Notes: generated by a model from the letters alone, not told the origin. Numbered from the stretch's first letter, positions 35,053-43,576 are shown. The stretch: DNA of 49,893 nucleotides from UMGS172 sp045636945 (GCA_045636945.1 JAZTYO010000027.1:1-49893), one strand, 5' to 3'. Numbers and translations are program-made.

Positions 35053-35081
35053 ATTATAGCACATTTCGTTTCATAAATCAA
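35053..35081 (-). promoter_or_regulatory. surface-polymer operon promoter
   Basis: TTGATT (35076-35081) and TATAAT (35053-35058) at 17-base spacing with an extended -10 TG. The predicted leader to the TTG start is ~120 bases. The rest of the 34925-35239 gap holds nothing else recognised. Confidence 0.65.
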
Positions 35082-35239
35082 CCTATTTGCCGAAATTACG
35101 ACTCTTGACACCATTTTATTAAATGTTACGCGACTGTTTTTACAAAATATTTACAATTAGCAACGTGCTTCGGGCATCACCTAATCTGAAAAGTCCCAAT
35201 ATTGAAATGTTTTTGATATGCCACAGCCAAAAATCCCCT

Positions 35240-35278
35240 AAAAATCAAAACAGCAGACGCTAAATTCTGCTGTTTTGA
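35240..35278 (-). terminator. tRNA-Leu terminator
   Basis: A 13-bp perfect stem (35245-35257 with 35266-35278) with core AAAACAGCAGA; a T-run follows on the minus strand. It begins directly after the encoded CCA. Confidence 0.88.
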
Positions 35279-35365
35279 TGGTGCGGATAACAGGAATCGA
35301 ACCTGCACCGAGTTGCCCCGACTAGAACCTGAATCTAGCGCGTCTGCCAGTTCCGCCATATCCGC
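35279..35365 (-). tRNA. tRNA-Leu (anticodon CAG)
   Basis: Acceptor stem GCGGATA / TATCCGC, D-arm with GGCGGAACTGGC, anticodon arm CTAGA-TTCAGGT-TCTAG giving CAG, a long class II variable arm (CGGGGCAACTCGG), and a TTCGATTC T-loop. The 3' CCA is encoded (35279-35281). A strong consensus promoter lies ~140 bases upstream and a terminator follows. Confidence 0.97.
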
Positions 35366-35514
35366 ATATTTTATTAATTTGTTTGGCCTCTGATTTTTAC
35401 ACGGCGAGGTTCTCCGAGGTTGAGTTTACTTTCAGATAAATCTTACTTTTCAACTGATTCAGCAATATGTAAAATCGCACTTCTGCGGTTTTATGCGCCT
35501 ATATTACGGGGTAT

Positions 35515-35543
35515 ATTATACCCTTTAAGGACACAGTTGTCAA
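35515..35543 (-). promoter_or_regulatory. consensus promoter for tRNA-Leu
   Basis: Perfect TTGACA (35538-35543) and TATAAT (35515-35520), 17 bases apart, on the minus strand. The consensus match fits a stable-RNA gene. Confidence 0.75.
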
Positions 35544-35591
35544 GTGTATTTTTGATATCTATGTGCAACGTTTTAACTCTATCGCACCAAA

Positions 35592-35619
35592 CAAAACCGA
35601 GCATTAAAGCCCGGTTTTG
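35592..35619 (-). terminator. aldo/keto reductase terminator
   Basis: CAAAACCGAGC (35592-35602) and GCCCGGTTTTG (35609-35619), one mismatch, six-base loop; on the minus strand it ends in TTTTGTTT. Confidence 0.7.
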
Positions 35620-35636
35620 TTGAGAGTCCGATTCAA

Positions 35637-36635
35637 TTAGCCAAGTGCTATCTCATCGATTCGTTTCAGTTCTTCTTCACTGAATGGAGCCGAGTTTATA
35701 GCCTTCAGGTTTTCGAGTATCTGCCAAGAGTTAGACGCGCCGACCAAAACGCTCGTAACTTCCGATTTATCCAACACCCAAGCCAACGCCATACTTGCCA
35801 GACTTTGTCCTCTTGATGCGGCAATATCGTTCAGTTTGCTTACCTTTTGCAATTGCTCCTCTGTAATGGACGACTCTTTGAGAAAGATGCCACTTGTTCT
35901 TACGCGGCTATCATAAGGGATACCTTTAAGATATCGGTCGGTCAACATTCCCTGCTCCAACGGACTGAACACTATTACTCCCTTTTTCTCCTCCTCGGCA
36001 GCCTTCAGCAAACCGTTTCGTTCAACGGTGCGGTTGAAAATCGAGTATTTATTCTGATTGATAACAAACGGGCAACGCATCTCGCGAAGGATTGCCGAAG
36101 CCTTTTTCATGGTTTCACCGTCGTAATTAGAAAGTCCTGCATACAGAGCCTTACCGCTTTTCACTGCATAATCCAACGCACCCATAGTTTCCTCAAGCGG
36201 TGTATCGGGGTCGGGTCGGTGGTGATAGAATATGTCAACATATTCAACACCCATACGCTTTAAGCTTTGGTCAAGGCTTGAAATCAGATACTTACGGCTA
36301 CCAAAATCACCGTAAGGTCCATCCCACATTGTGTAACCTGCCTTGGTGCTTATAATCATCTCGTCGCGGTACGCCTTGAGGTCGGTACTCAATATTTTAC
36401 CGAAATTTCTTTCGGCACTGCCAGGTGCAGGTTGACCATAGTTATTAGCCAAATCGAAATGGGTGATACCGTTGTCAAACGCCGTGCAAAGCATCCGCTT
36501 CATATTGTCGAAATCGTCATTGTCGCCGAAATTGTGCCAGAGTCCAAGTGATACCTTGGGCAACTTCAAGCCACTTTCTCCACATTTGTTATATCCCATT
36601 TCCGAGTATCGGGTTTCAGATGCCTGATATGCCAT
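35637..36635 (-). CDS. aldo/keto reductase
   Basis: A 332-aa NADPH-dependent (beta/alpha)8 reductase of the YghZ / Kv-beta-like group. Catalytic tetrad positions are visible in DLANNYG (Asp and Tyr), STKAGYTMW (Lys) and YHHRPD (His). The ATG at 36635 has GGAGG seven bases upstream; the frame extends to 36692 but that part overlaps the neighbour and lacks a ribosome site. Members reduce small aldehydes such as L-glyceraldehyde 3-phosphate; the true substrate here is unknown. It follows the TrmH gene after 53 bases. Confidence 0.9.
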   Translation of the reverse strand: MAYQASETRYSEMGYNKCGESGLKLPKVSLGLWHNFGDNDDFDNMKRMLCTAFDNGITHFDLANNYGQPAPGSAERNFGKILSTDLKAYRDEMIISTKAGYTMWDGPYGDFGSRKYLISSLDQSLKRMGVEYVDIFYHHRPDPDTPLEETMGALDYAVKSGKALYAGLSNYDGETMKKASAILREMRCPFVINQNKYSIFNRTVERNGLLKAAEEEKKGVIVFSPLEQGMLTDRYLKGIPYDSRVRTSGIFLKESSITEEQLQKVSKLNDIAASRGQSLASMALAWVLDKSEVTSVLVGASNSWQILENLKAINSAPFSEEELKRIDEIALG

Positions 36636-36688
36636 TTGTAAACCTCCGTATTTGTTGTTATATGTATTATGCCACGTTTTACTGATTT

Positions 36689-37492
36689 TCAACGCTTTCT
36701 GAGTTGCCAGAAGGCAACAGCGCCTGCCGCCGCAACATTTAGCGAGTCAACTCCGTGTGCCATTGGGATTTTCACGGTATAATCGCAGGCTGTGACGGTG
36801 TTTTCCTTTAATCCGTCACCCTCTGTGCCCAGCACAATAGCAAGCTTTTGCTCCTTTTCAAGCACGGGGTCGTCAATCGAAATTGAATTGTCACTCAAAG
36901 CCATTGCGCAGGTTTTGAAGCCTACCGTTTTAAGGTCCTCAACCCAATTTTCACTAAGGTAGGTCCACGGCACCTGAAAAACGGTGCCCATACTTACTCG
37001 TGCACTGCGTCGGTAAAGAGGATTACTGCATCCGGGAGTCAGCAACACGGCCTCCATTCCCAAAGCCGCCGCCGAACGGAAAATTGCACCTAAGTTAGTG
37101 GGATTCATAACATCCTCAAGCACAACTACCCTATCATATTTTGCCAATAATTCTTTGGGGTCGGGCAAAGGTCGTCGCTTCATTGCACAAAGCATACCTC
37201 GTGTCAGCATATAGCCTGTAAGGTTGGTCAGTACGTCGAAATCGGCGGTGTAGACGGGTATATCTCCGCAACGCTCAACAACCTCAAGCGTTTCACCCGA
37301 AAGATTACCTTTCTCTGCAAGGAAGGATACGGGTTCATAGCCACCGTCCAAGGCACGCATAATGACCTTGGGGCTTTCGGCTATGAACATACCCTCTTTT
37401 AACATATGGTGATTCAAAAGCTGAGCCTCGGTCAATCGGGCAAACACGTCAAGGTTGGGGTCAGAAAACTCGGTTATTTCGGTAATATTCAT
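36689..37492 (-). CDS. TrmH/SpoU-family RNA 2'-O-methyltransferase
   Basis: A 267-aa SPOUT methyltransferase using S-adenosylmethionine on rRNA or tRNA ribose. An N-terminal substrate-binding region (1-~105) precedes the knotted domain with NPTNLGAIFRSAAALG (motif 1), LGTEGDGL (motif 2) and IPMAHGVDSLNVAAA (motif 3). The RNA target is not evident. The ATG at 37492 abuts the uvrB stop (37493), so it is probably cotranscribed with uvrB. Confidence 0.92.
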   Translation of the reverse strand: MNITEITEFSDPNLDVFARLTEAQLLNHHMLKEGMFIAESPKVIMRALDGGYEPVSFLAEKGNLSGETLEVVERCGDIPVYTADFDVLTNLTGYMLTRGMLCAMKRRPLPDPKELLAKYDRVVVLEDVMNPTNLGAIFRSAAALGMEAVLLTPGCSNPLYRRSARVSMGTVFQVPWTYLSENWVEDLKTVGFKTCAMALSDNSISIDDPVLEKEQKLAIVLGTEGDGLKENTVTACDYTVKIPMAHGVDSLNVAAAGAVAFWQLRKR

Positions 37493-39451
37493 TTATTTCC
37501 CTTTTCTCAGTTTCTCGATTCTGTCGCGGATTTCGGCGGCGTGTTCAAATTCAAGCAGCTTTGCCGCCTGCTTCATTTCAACGGTCAGACGTTTTATCAA
37601 GGCCTCGCGTTGCTCACGTGACATCTGTCTAACGTTCTTCTCACTATCCTGCTTGGGGGTTATCTCGATAACGTCGCGGACATCCTTTATAATGGTTTTG
37701 GGTGTGATTCCGTGTGCCTTGTTATAATCGGACTGTATCTTGCGACGGCGTTCGGTTTCGGAAATGGCACGTTCCATTGATGGTGTGACCGAATCGGCAT
37801 ACATTATAACCTTGCCCTCAACGTTACGTGCGGCACGGCCAACCGTCTGAATCAGCGAGGTTTCAGAACGCAAAAAGCCTTCCTTATCGGCATCCAGAAT
37901 GGCAACCAACGAAACCTCGGGGATATCAAGTCCCTCGCGAAGCAGGTTGATACCCACAAGCACGTCGAACTCGCCCAAACGCAGTTCACGAATCAATCGC
38001 ATACGCTCGATAGTATCAACGTCAAAGTGCATATACTTGACCTTGATGCCGAGGTTATAAAGATAATCGGTGAGGTCCTCGGCCATTTTTTTGGTGAGAG
38101 TAGTTACCAAAACTCGCTCATTTTTAATGGTACGCTCGTTTATCTCGGAAACAAGGTCGTCAATCTGACCGTCGGTGGGCTTGACAATAATTTCGGGGTC
38201 GATAAGTCCCGTCGGACGGATAATCTGTTCGGCAATCCCGGTGCAGTGCTGTTTTTCAAAATCACCCGGTGTGGCCGAAACGTAGATTGACTGATTCAAA
38301 TGACTATAAAACTCATCAAAGCTTAAAGGTCGGTTGTCATAGGCCGACGGCAGGCGGAAGCCGTACTCTATAAGATTGGTTTTTCGGGCTTTATCACCAC
38401 CAAGCATACCCCTTACCTGCGGCAAGGTTACGTGCGACTCGTCGACAAATAGCAAAAAGTCGTCGGGGAAATAGTCGAGCAAGGTAAACGGTGTGCTACC
38501 CGGTTCGCGTCGCGACAAAACTCTTGAATAGTTTTCAACACCCTTGCAGATGCCGATTTCACGAAGCATTTCAACATCATATTCCGTTCGTTGGCGGATG
38601 CGTTGTGCCTCTATTAGTTGCTTGTTTTGAGTGAAAAACGCCACCTGGTCTTCCATCTCGTCCAAAATATCCTGCAATGCGGCTTCCTTTTCCTCTTCGG
38701 GAACGATGTAGTGCGATGCAGGGTAGATTCCAATGTGACCGAGGACGGTTTTTATCTCTCCCGTTAAGGGGTTTATCTCACTTATACGGTCAATTTCGTC
38801 GCCGAAAAACTCGATACGGATGGCGGTATCGCCCGAGTAGGCAGGAAAAACCTCAACCACGTCACCGCGAACACGGAACTTGTTTCGGGTGAAGTTTATA
38901 TCGTTGCGGTCATACTGCAGGTCGATAAGCTTTTTGATAAGCTCGTCGCGTTCCTTTTGCATACCGGGTCTGAGAGATATAACCATATTTCGGTAGTCGA
39001 TAGGGTTGCCGAGCGAATAAATGCAGGAAACCGATGCCACAATGATAACGTCATTTCGTTCGGACAAAGCACAGGTTGCGCTGTGCCTTAATTTGTCAAT
39101 TTCGTCATTTATGGCCGAGTCCTTTTCGATATAGGTATCGGTACCGGGGATATATGCTTCGGGTTGATAATAATCGTAATAGGAAACAAAATACTCCACC
39201 GCATTCTCAGGGAAGAATTCGCGGAACTCACTACAAAGTTGTGCGGCGAGGGTTTTGTTGTGAGCGAGAACGAGTGTCGGCTTATTGACACGGGCGATGA
39301 CGTTAGCCATTGTAAAGGTTTTGCCCGAGCCCGTAACGCCCAACAAAACCTGCTCTTTATCCCCGTTTTCTATACCTTTAACCAGCTTGTCGATGGCCTC
39401 GGGCTGGTCACCAGTCGGCTGATATTTTGAAACAAGTTTGAATTTATCCAA
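37493..39451 (-). CDS. uvrB: excinuclease ABC subunit B
   Basis: Damage-verifying helicase-like subunit of excision repair. Walker A GVTGSGKTF (~residues 38-46), the beta-hairpin with YYDYYQPEAYIP, helicase motifs DESH, ATPGDF and GRAARN, and a C-terminal UVR domain (~610-650) that contacts UvrC. The start is taken as TTG at 39451, reading MDKFKLVSKYQPTGDQP as in the family, with GAGGTGA upstream; an in-frame GTG at 39460 overlaps that site. Length 652 aa. trmH follows directly. Confidence 0.97.
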   Translation of the reverse strand: MDKFKLVSKYQPTGDQPEAIDKLVKGIENGDKEQVLLGVTGSGKTFTMANVIARVNKPTLVLAHNKTLAAQLCSEFREFFPENAVEYFVSYYDYYQPEAYIPGTDTYIEKDSAINDEIDKLRHSATCALSERNDVIIVASVSCIYSLGNPIDYRNMVISLRPGMQKERDELIKKLIDLQYDRNDINFTRNKFRVRGDVVEVFPAYSGDTAIRIEFFGDEIDRISEINPLTGEIKTVLGHIGIYPASHYIVPEEEKEAALQDILDEMEDQVAFFTQNKQLIEAQRIRQRTEYDVEMLREIGICKGVENYSRVLSRREPGSTPFTLLDYFPDDFLLFVDESHVTLPQVRGMLGGDKARKTNLIEYGFRLPSAYDNRPLSFDEFYSHLNQSIYVSATPGDFEKQHCTGIAEQIIRPTGLIDPEIIVKPTDGQIDDLVSEINERTIKNERVLVTTLTKKMAEDLTDYLYNLGIKVKYMHFDVDTIERMRLIRELRLGEFDVLVGINLLREGLDIPEVSLVAILDADKEGFLRSETSLIQTVGRAARNVEGKVIMYADSVTPSMERAISETERRRKIQSDYNKAHGITPKTIIKDVRDVIEITPKQDSEKNVRQMSREQREALIKRLTVEMKQAAKLLEFEHAAEIRDRIEKLRKGK

Positions 39452-39483
39452 CACCCTCACCTCGCAAAAGAAATACTAATTTT

Positions 39484-39511
39484 ATTATACCACAAAAGTT
39501 TAATAAGTAAA
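39484..39511 (-). promoter_or_regulatory. uvrB promoter
   Basis: TTTACT (39506-39511) and TATAAT (39484-39489), 16 bases apart, with an extended -10 TGG. Confidence 0.5.
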
Positions 39512-39535
39512 GAAAAAGCAGATGTTTTTTTGAAC

Positions 39536-39570
39536 TGCCCCAAATTGTGTGGACAACACAATTTGGGGCA
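39536..39570. repeat. 35-base inverted repeat between uvrB and esterase genes
   Basis: TGCCCCAAATTGTGT (39536-39550) pairs perfectly with ACACAATTTGGGGCA (39556-39570) around five bases. No T-run follows on either strand, so it is not a standard terminator, although it lies between the esterase stop and the uvrB promoter. Confidence 0.6.
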
Positions 39571-39603
39571 ATTAAGTTTGCGACTTGGGTCTTGATTTGT
39601 TTT

Positions 39604-40986
39604 TTATTCAATAACGCACTTGATTTTAACACTCTTGACAACCTTAGAGGTTGCGATTGACATCCAATCGAATAAGCCGTATTCGTCAACGAAGGCCGAA
39701 AGGTCGGTTCCGTCGGCGGCTGTGAAAGTATAGCCCTCAATACTGTAATTGGTGCCGAGAACGGTGTTTTTGGTGAGGATATGGTCACTCAAGTAGCCCT
39801 TGGCAACGACCGTTTCGCCCATAGCCTTACCGTCCTTGTCAAACTCGGCTATTTTAATTCCTGCCGAGGAATATACCCGAACACCTGCGAACTCGACAGG
39901 CTTTTCGGAAAGTCCAAGGCAGTTATAAAGATTGGTAGCACAGTCGGGACCCATCTTGTTAAAGGTTGTCTGCGAGTAGTGGATAGTATTGGTCTTATCC
40001 ATATCAAGCGGTGCAGATGCGGCACAGGTCTCACTTATAGTCGATACCATAAAGAGGTTGTCAATGTCATTGCAAAGACGGTACTGTGCGTTACGTGCGG
40101 TGGTAAGGCACATACTTCCCTGGGCAGTTCCGCCTGCTTTATCGGCACGTACAACCGAAATGCCACCGAAGTCAAGACCAAGCTCTTCCATAAATCCGTC
40201 GTGCATACTCTTGTATGCGGCATAGTAGGAAGCATCACTCGAAACAGTACTTACACAACCGGGCTTGCCAAACTGTTCCTCGTGCTCACCTTGATTCCAC
40301 AGATATCCTGCGTAAACTATGTTATAATCCTTGCTCAAAGCATCAAACGATTGCTTATAGATATCAACAGTTCTCTGATAAAGTGCTGCATTTTCGTTAC
40401 ATTCACAGATGTAATCGTCGGGGTTAGGAGTCCACTCGTGAACACCGACTGCACCGACAGCAGCCTGAACAAATACGACCTTGGTACCGGTAAGCTCATT
40501 CCACTTGATGCCGAATGAGGGAGAAATACCACCCAGAGTGTTGGTCATTTTGGAGGTGTTACAAAGCTTGGACATATCGCGGTCGGGGGTCAAGGCTGTG
40601 ATTGCGGTACGGTAGCCACTTGAATAGCAGATACCCTGAGTCGGGAGTATAGGCTCCTCGGAGTACTGTGCAATCTTGCCGTCAAGCACACCGCCAAGTT
40701 CACTTGAGAAACCAACGTTTGTGGTAAAGTTAGACTGACCGACGATAAGAATAAGCGAAATATCCTCTTTGGACTTGTCGTAGGGACGGTTATTCTTATG
40801 CTTTACAATGTCACCCTTTTTAACCTTTATTGTCAGGGTTGCATCGGCAGTTTCCTCCTCGGAAGCGGCTTCAGATGAAGCGTCACCGACGTTACTTGCA
40901 TCGGGAGTACCTGATACGGTACTGTTGCCGCCATCGGTATCATCACCGCCGCAAGCACAACACAGTACGCAAGGAACTGCTATCAA
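39604..40986 (-). CDS. acetylesterase-like (SASA/SGNH) lipoprotein with interrupted signal peptide
   Basis: Residues ~75-340 resemble sialate O-acetylesterase-type SGNH hydrolases: LILIVGQSNF carries nucleophile Ser86, WNQGEHE is the later conserved block and IHYSQ may hold the catalytic His. A Ser/Asp/Glu-rich linker (~14-48) precedes it. The only in-frame start after a stop is TTG at 40986. The codon before it is TAG (40987-40989), and the nine codons upstream, from an ATG at 41016 (MRFKRLTAL), would complete a lipoprotein signal peptide ending at CACGG. The gene is therefore probably secretion-defective or a young pseudogene. Confidence 0.75.
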   Translation of the reverse strand: MIAVPCVLCCACGGDDTDGGNSTVSGTPDASNVGDASSEAASEEETADATLTIKVKKGDIVKHKNNRPYDKSKEDISLILIVGQSNFTTNVGFSSELGGVLDGKIAQYSEEPILPTQGICYSSGYRTAITALTPDRDMSKLCNTSKMTNTLGGISPSFGIKWNELTGTKVVFVQAAVGAVGVHEWTPNPDDYICECNENAALYQRTVDIYKQSFDALSKDYNIVYAGYLWNQGEHEEQFGKPGCVSTVSSDASYYAAYKSMHDGFMEELGLDFGGISVVRADKAGGTAQGSMCLTTARNAQYRLCNDIDNLFMVSTISETCAASAPLDMDKTNTIHYSQTTFNKMGPDCATNLYNCLGLSEKPVEFAGVRVYSSAGIKIAEFDKDGKAMGETVVAKGYLSDHILTKNTVLGTNYSIEGYTFTAADGTDLSAFVDEYGLFDWMSIATSKVVKSVKIKCVIE

Positions 40987-41089
40987 CTAAAGTGCTGTTA
41001 AACGTTTAAATCTCATAAATATCACTACTTTTACGGATAGTTTACTTTTTCAGTATATATCAACGTTTCAGAAATCTCAACACAAAATA

Positions 41090-42040
41090 TTAAGAGTTTA
41101 CGGTGTTTTGCGGTCTGCCGTCAAGAAAATTTCTGATATTGGACTCAACAACACCCATAAGTCGGATTCTCGTTTCCAAACCTGCCCACGCAACGTGCGG
41201 AGTAATTATGCAGTTTTTGATGCCAAGTAACGGACAACTCTCTGACATTGGCTCTTGCCTTATCACGTCAAGACCTGCACCGAGCAGTTTGCCCGAAAGA
41301 AGTGAATTTTTAAGTGCTTCTTCGTCGACAAGTCCTCCGCGAGCTGTGTTGATAAGCACGGCACCGTCCTTCATCAAGGCAAAACGCTCGGCCGTCATCA
41401 TATTTTCCGAATCAGCATTCAACGGACAGTGTAACGACACAACGTCCGACCTTTTGAGTAGCTCATCCAACGTGACCTGCTCGACGGTCGGGTCGTCAAC
41501 CAAACGGCGCTTGTATACCAAAACCTTCATTCCGAAGGCCTTGGCAATGTCGGCAACGCGTTTACCTATACTGCCGTAGCCCACAATGCCCATCGTCTTG
41601 CCCGACAACTCACACATCGGTAATGGGAAGAACGAAAACGTACGGCTTTTTATCCAATCGCCCTTGGCTACAAGGTTGTTGTAGTCATGGGTGCGGTTGA
41701 CAATTTCAAGCAAAAGTGCAAAGGTCTGCTGGGCAACCGCCTCGGTCGAGTATGACGGCACGTTGCAGACGGTGATGCCGTGGGTCGAGGTGTATTCAAG
41801 GTCGATATTATTAAAGCCCGTAGCAAAAAGGCCGATATATTTAAGGCTTTTTGCATCCTTCATATTGTCGGCCGTCATCGGGGTCTTGTTGCATAGAACA
41901 ATGTCGGCATCCTTAATGCGGTCGGCAACCTCATTGGGTTCAGTAAGACCGAAAATCTTGACCTCGCCGAGCCGATTAAAGCAATCAAACGAAACGTCGC
42001 CACCCGTTATGGTGTCAGCATCGGTTATAACTATTTTCAT
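41090..42040 (-). CDS. D-2-hydroxyacid dehydrogenase
   Basis: A 316-aa NAD-dependent dehydrogenase of the glycerate/phosphoglycerate dehydrogenase superfamily. The nucleotide fold is marked by GIVGYGSIGKRVADIA (~residues 151-166); catalytic Arg is in NTARGGLVDE (~236), Glu in DVIRQEP and His in TPHVAW. It resembles hydroxypyruvate reductase (HprA-like), but the substrate is not certain. It has a consensus promoter and AAAGGAG; it ends ~100 bases before the esterase gene region on the same strand. Confidence 0.9.
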   Translation of the reverse strand: MKIVITDADTITGGDVSFDCFNRLGEVKIFGLTEPNEVADRIKDADIVLCNKTPMTADNMKDAKSLKYIGLFATGFNNIDLEYTSTHGITVCNVPSYSTEAVAQQTFALLLEIVNRTHDYNNLVAKGDWIKSRTFSFFPLPMCELSGKTMGIVGYGSIGKRVADIAKAFGMKVLVYKRRLVDDPTVEQVTLDELLKRSDVVSLHCPLNADSENMMTAERFALMKDGAVLINTARGGLVDEEALKNSLLSGKLLGAGLDVIRQEPMSESCPLLGIKNCIITPHVAWAGLETRIRLMGVVESNIRNFLDGRPQNTVNS

Positions 42041-42073
42041 AAGCTTTCTCCTTTAAGGGCAGATTATAATTTT

Positions 42074-42102
42074 ATTATATTTTATATTCGCCATTTTGTC
42101 AA
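42074..42102 (-). promoter_or_regulatory. consensus promoter of the dehydrogenase gene
   Basis: TTGACA (42097-42102) and TATAAT (42074-42079) with 17-base spacing, ~35 bases before the ATG. Confidence 0.75.
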
Positions 42103-42149
42103 TTCGGGCTGCAAATAGTCTGTGAATCAATTCTATTTTTTGCGGTTTT

Positions 42150-42224
42150 GTAGGGAAGGCATAAATGCCTTCCGATAGGTTTTTGGCTGTATTTTCGGAA
42201 TGGATAAATCCATTCCCTGCCGTA
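42150..42224. repeat. paired-hairpin intergenic repeat
   Basis: Two similar perfect hairpins, GGAAGGCAT-AA-ATGCCTTCC (42154-42173) and GGAATGGAT-AA-ATCCATTCC (42197-42216), with matching outer ends (TAGGGAAGG and CCATTCCCTGC). The layout is that of a small non-autonomous repeat of ~75 bases. Confidence 0.6.
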
Positions 42225-42249
42225 TGAACAATAAAATCCCGCAAAAGAC

Positions 42250-42278
42250 TTGTAATTGGCGGTGCTATGTGGTATAAT
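42250..42278 (+). promoter_or_regulatory. promoter of the small 93-aa protein gene
   Basis: TTGTAA (42250-42255) and TATAAT (42273-42278) at 17-base spacing, ~50 bases before the ATG. Confidence 0.65.
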
Positions 42279-42327
42279 CGGTTGGTAAATTGACAATAAT
42301 TCGTTTTAATATAAGGAGGAAATGGCT

Positions 42328-42609
42328 ATGGCAGATAAAATGCTCACCTATAAGGGTAAGCCGTTGGTTCGCAAGGGTGACACTATTTATTACGGAAACC
42401 CTGCCGAAAAGCACATTGTTATGATTAAGGTAAACACCACCAAGGACGTTGGCGGTATCAAGGTTGCAGACAAGGTTACGGTTCAGTTGATTTTGTCCGA
42501 TCAGGACCTTAAGATGAAAGACCGTGTCGTAAAATCGAGTGACAAGGTCGGTCTTTACGCCGCAATGGATATCGGTTCTATTTGGCTTGAAAGAACCTTG
42601 AAGGGTTGA
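42328..42609 (+). CDS. small conserved-looking protein, 93 aa, unknown function
   Basis: Opens MADKMLTYKGKPLVRKG and is basic, beta-rich by appearance, with no signal peptide, membrane span or cysteine. I do not know its function. The ATG at 42328 lies nine bases after AAGGAGG; the ATG six bases earlier is too close. A near-consensus promoter, a perfect ribosome site and a strong terminator suggest high expression. It is alone in its unit, between housekeeping genes and the accessory region. Confidence 0.8.
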   Translation: MADKMLTYKGKPLVRKGDTIYYGNPAEKHIVMIKVNTTKDVGGIKVADKVTVQLILSDQDLKMKDRVVKSSDKVGLYAAMDIGSIWLERTLKG

Positions 42610-42622
42610 TTTTCACAAAGTG

Positions 42623-42660
42623 AAAGCGTTGGCAACAAAAGTCGCCAACGCTTTGTTTTT
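42623..42660 (+). terminator. terminator of the 93-aa protein gene
   Basis: AAAGCGTTGGC (42623-42633) pairs with GCCAACGCTTT (42644-42654), ten-base loop, then GTTTTTTG. Confidence 0.9.
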
Positions 42661-42663
42661 TGT

Positions 42664-43041
42664 TTAAACCTCAATCTGCTTTTGCTTCCAACCGCAGTTT
42701 TCATACTCGGTTTCGGGAAAAACTTTACGCAATATTCCGCCTGCGCGGTCAACAAATACACTGTAAATGGGATAATCGTTGTTGTAATATCCCTCATAAG
42801 CACCAAGGCCTACCTGTGTAAGCTGTGCCATATTGCTTGTACTCAACGTGTGCCACGTGGTTTTCATAAAGCCAAACAGTCCAAACTCAACAACCGAGTC
42901 GATACAAAGTTTATTGTTGAGTCGGCTGTCAAACGGGCGGCAGATAACGTCGAAGCCTTTGTCCTTGAACAACTTTGAGGATTCAATAAGCCCATCGGTC
43001 ACGTTGTACTGCCAATCGGCTTGTACATTATATTTTGATAA
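42664..43041 (-). pseudogene. C-terminal remnant of a glycosidase (GH20-like)
   Basis: About 125 residues remain. KGFDVICRPFDSRLN and FGFMKTTWHTLS look like the end of a family 20 beta-N-acetylhexosaminidase-type barrel (moderate recognition). No ribosome site or proper start precedes it; it runs straight out of the end of the AraC-like remnant in another frame. The catalytic Asp-Glu part is missing. It is best read as a 5'-truncated fragment left by a deletion. Confidence 0.55.
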
Positions 43042-43448
43042 CAAAATTTATAAATTTCCGAACAGGCTTTATTTTTGCGGTATTTAAGCGGTGACGTTTT
43101 ATACACCGATTTGAAAACAGTGCTGAAATGCTTGGCATCATTATATCCCGCATAGTGAGCAATCTCCTCAATGCTCATTGCACTGCCGTGCAACATTTCA
43201 GAGGCGTGCTCCATCCGAAGCTTCAGAAGATATTTCGCAGGCGATATGCCAAAAACCGCAACAAAATGCCGTCTGAACTGCGTGTCACTCAAGTTCACCT
43301 ATTTGCAAAGGTCGAGAATATGCAAGTTAGGCTCCTTAAAGCGTTGCTCCATTCGTTCGATAGCAGGCAAAATGCTATGGTAAGAATAATTGCGGTTTTC
43401 GGTGCCGTCAGGTGTTGAAAGTTTTTCGAGTATTTTGTAAAAACAATT
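42999..43448 (-). pseudogene. AraC-family regulator remnant
   Basis: The C-terminal HTH pair is readable: LHILDLCK, then a TAG (43299-43301), then VNLSDTQFRRHFVAVFG, SPAKYLLKLRMEHASEML and IAHYAGYNDAKHFSTVFK. The frame is open upstream of the TAG for ~49 codons to a TGA (43449-43451), with no start or sensor domain. So the gene has lost its N-terminus and gained a nonsense codon in the first HTH. A regulator next to a glycosidase suggests a former sugar-use locus. Confidence 0.75.
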
Positions 43449-43547
43449 TCAGCACCTCTAGCCTTAAATCAACAATAATCCGCTTGAAAAAGGACCCCGA
43501 CAACCATTATAGCATAAATATTGAGAAGAGTGAAGAGGTAATAACCA

Positions 43548-43569
43548 AAAAAGAACTGGTCAAAAACCG
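43548..43569 (+). repeat. direct repeat, left copy
   Basis: A 22-base sequence with core AAGAACTGG(T)CAAAAACCG. A copy with a single difference (T to G) lies at 47960-47981 in the same orientation, so the pair brackets the XRE/GT2/Fe-S/pyruvyl-transferase cassette. Confidence 0.6.
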
Positions 43570-43576
43570 TGGATTT

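Noticed and set aside
35177..35359. Minus-strand ORF starting MAELADALDSGSSRGNSVQ over the tRNA-Leu gene
   Set aside because: It is the well-known spurious translation of a tRNA-Leu; the tRNA cloverleaf explains the sequence.
40987..43301. Reassignment of TAG as a sense codon (two in-frame TAGs in otherwise readable genes)
   Set aside because: TAG ends at least two normal genes here (26101-26103 and 10660-10662), and both interrupted genes look like decay; kept only as a point to check.
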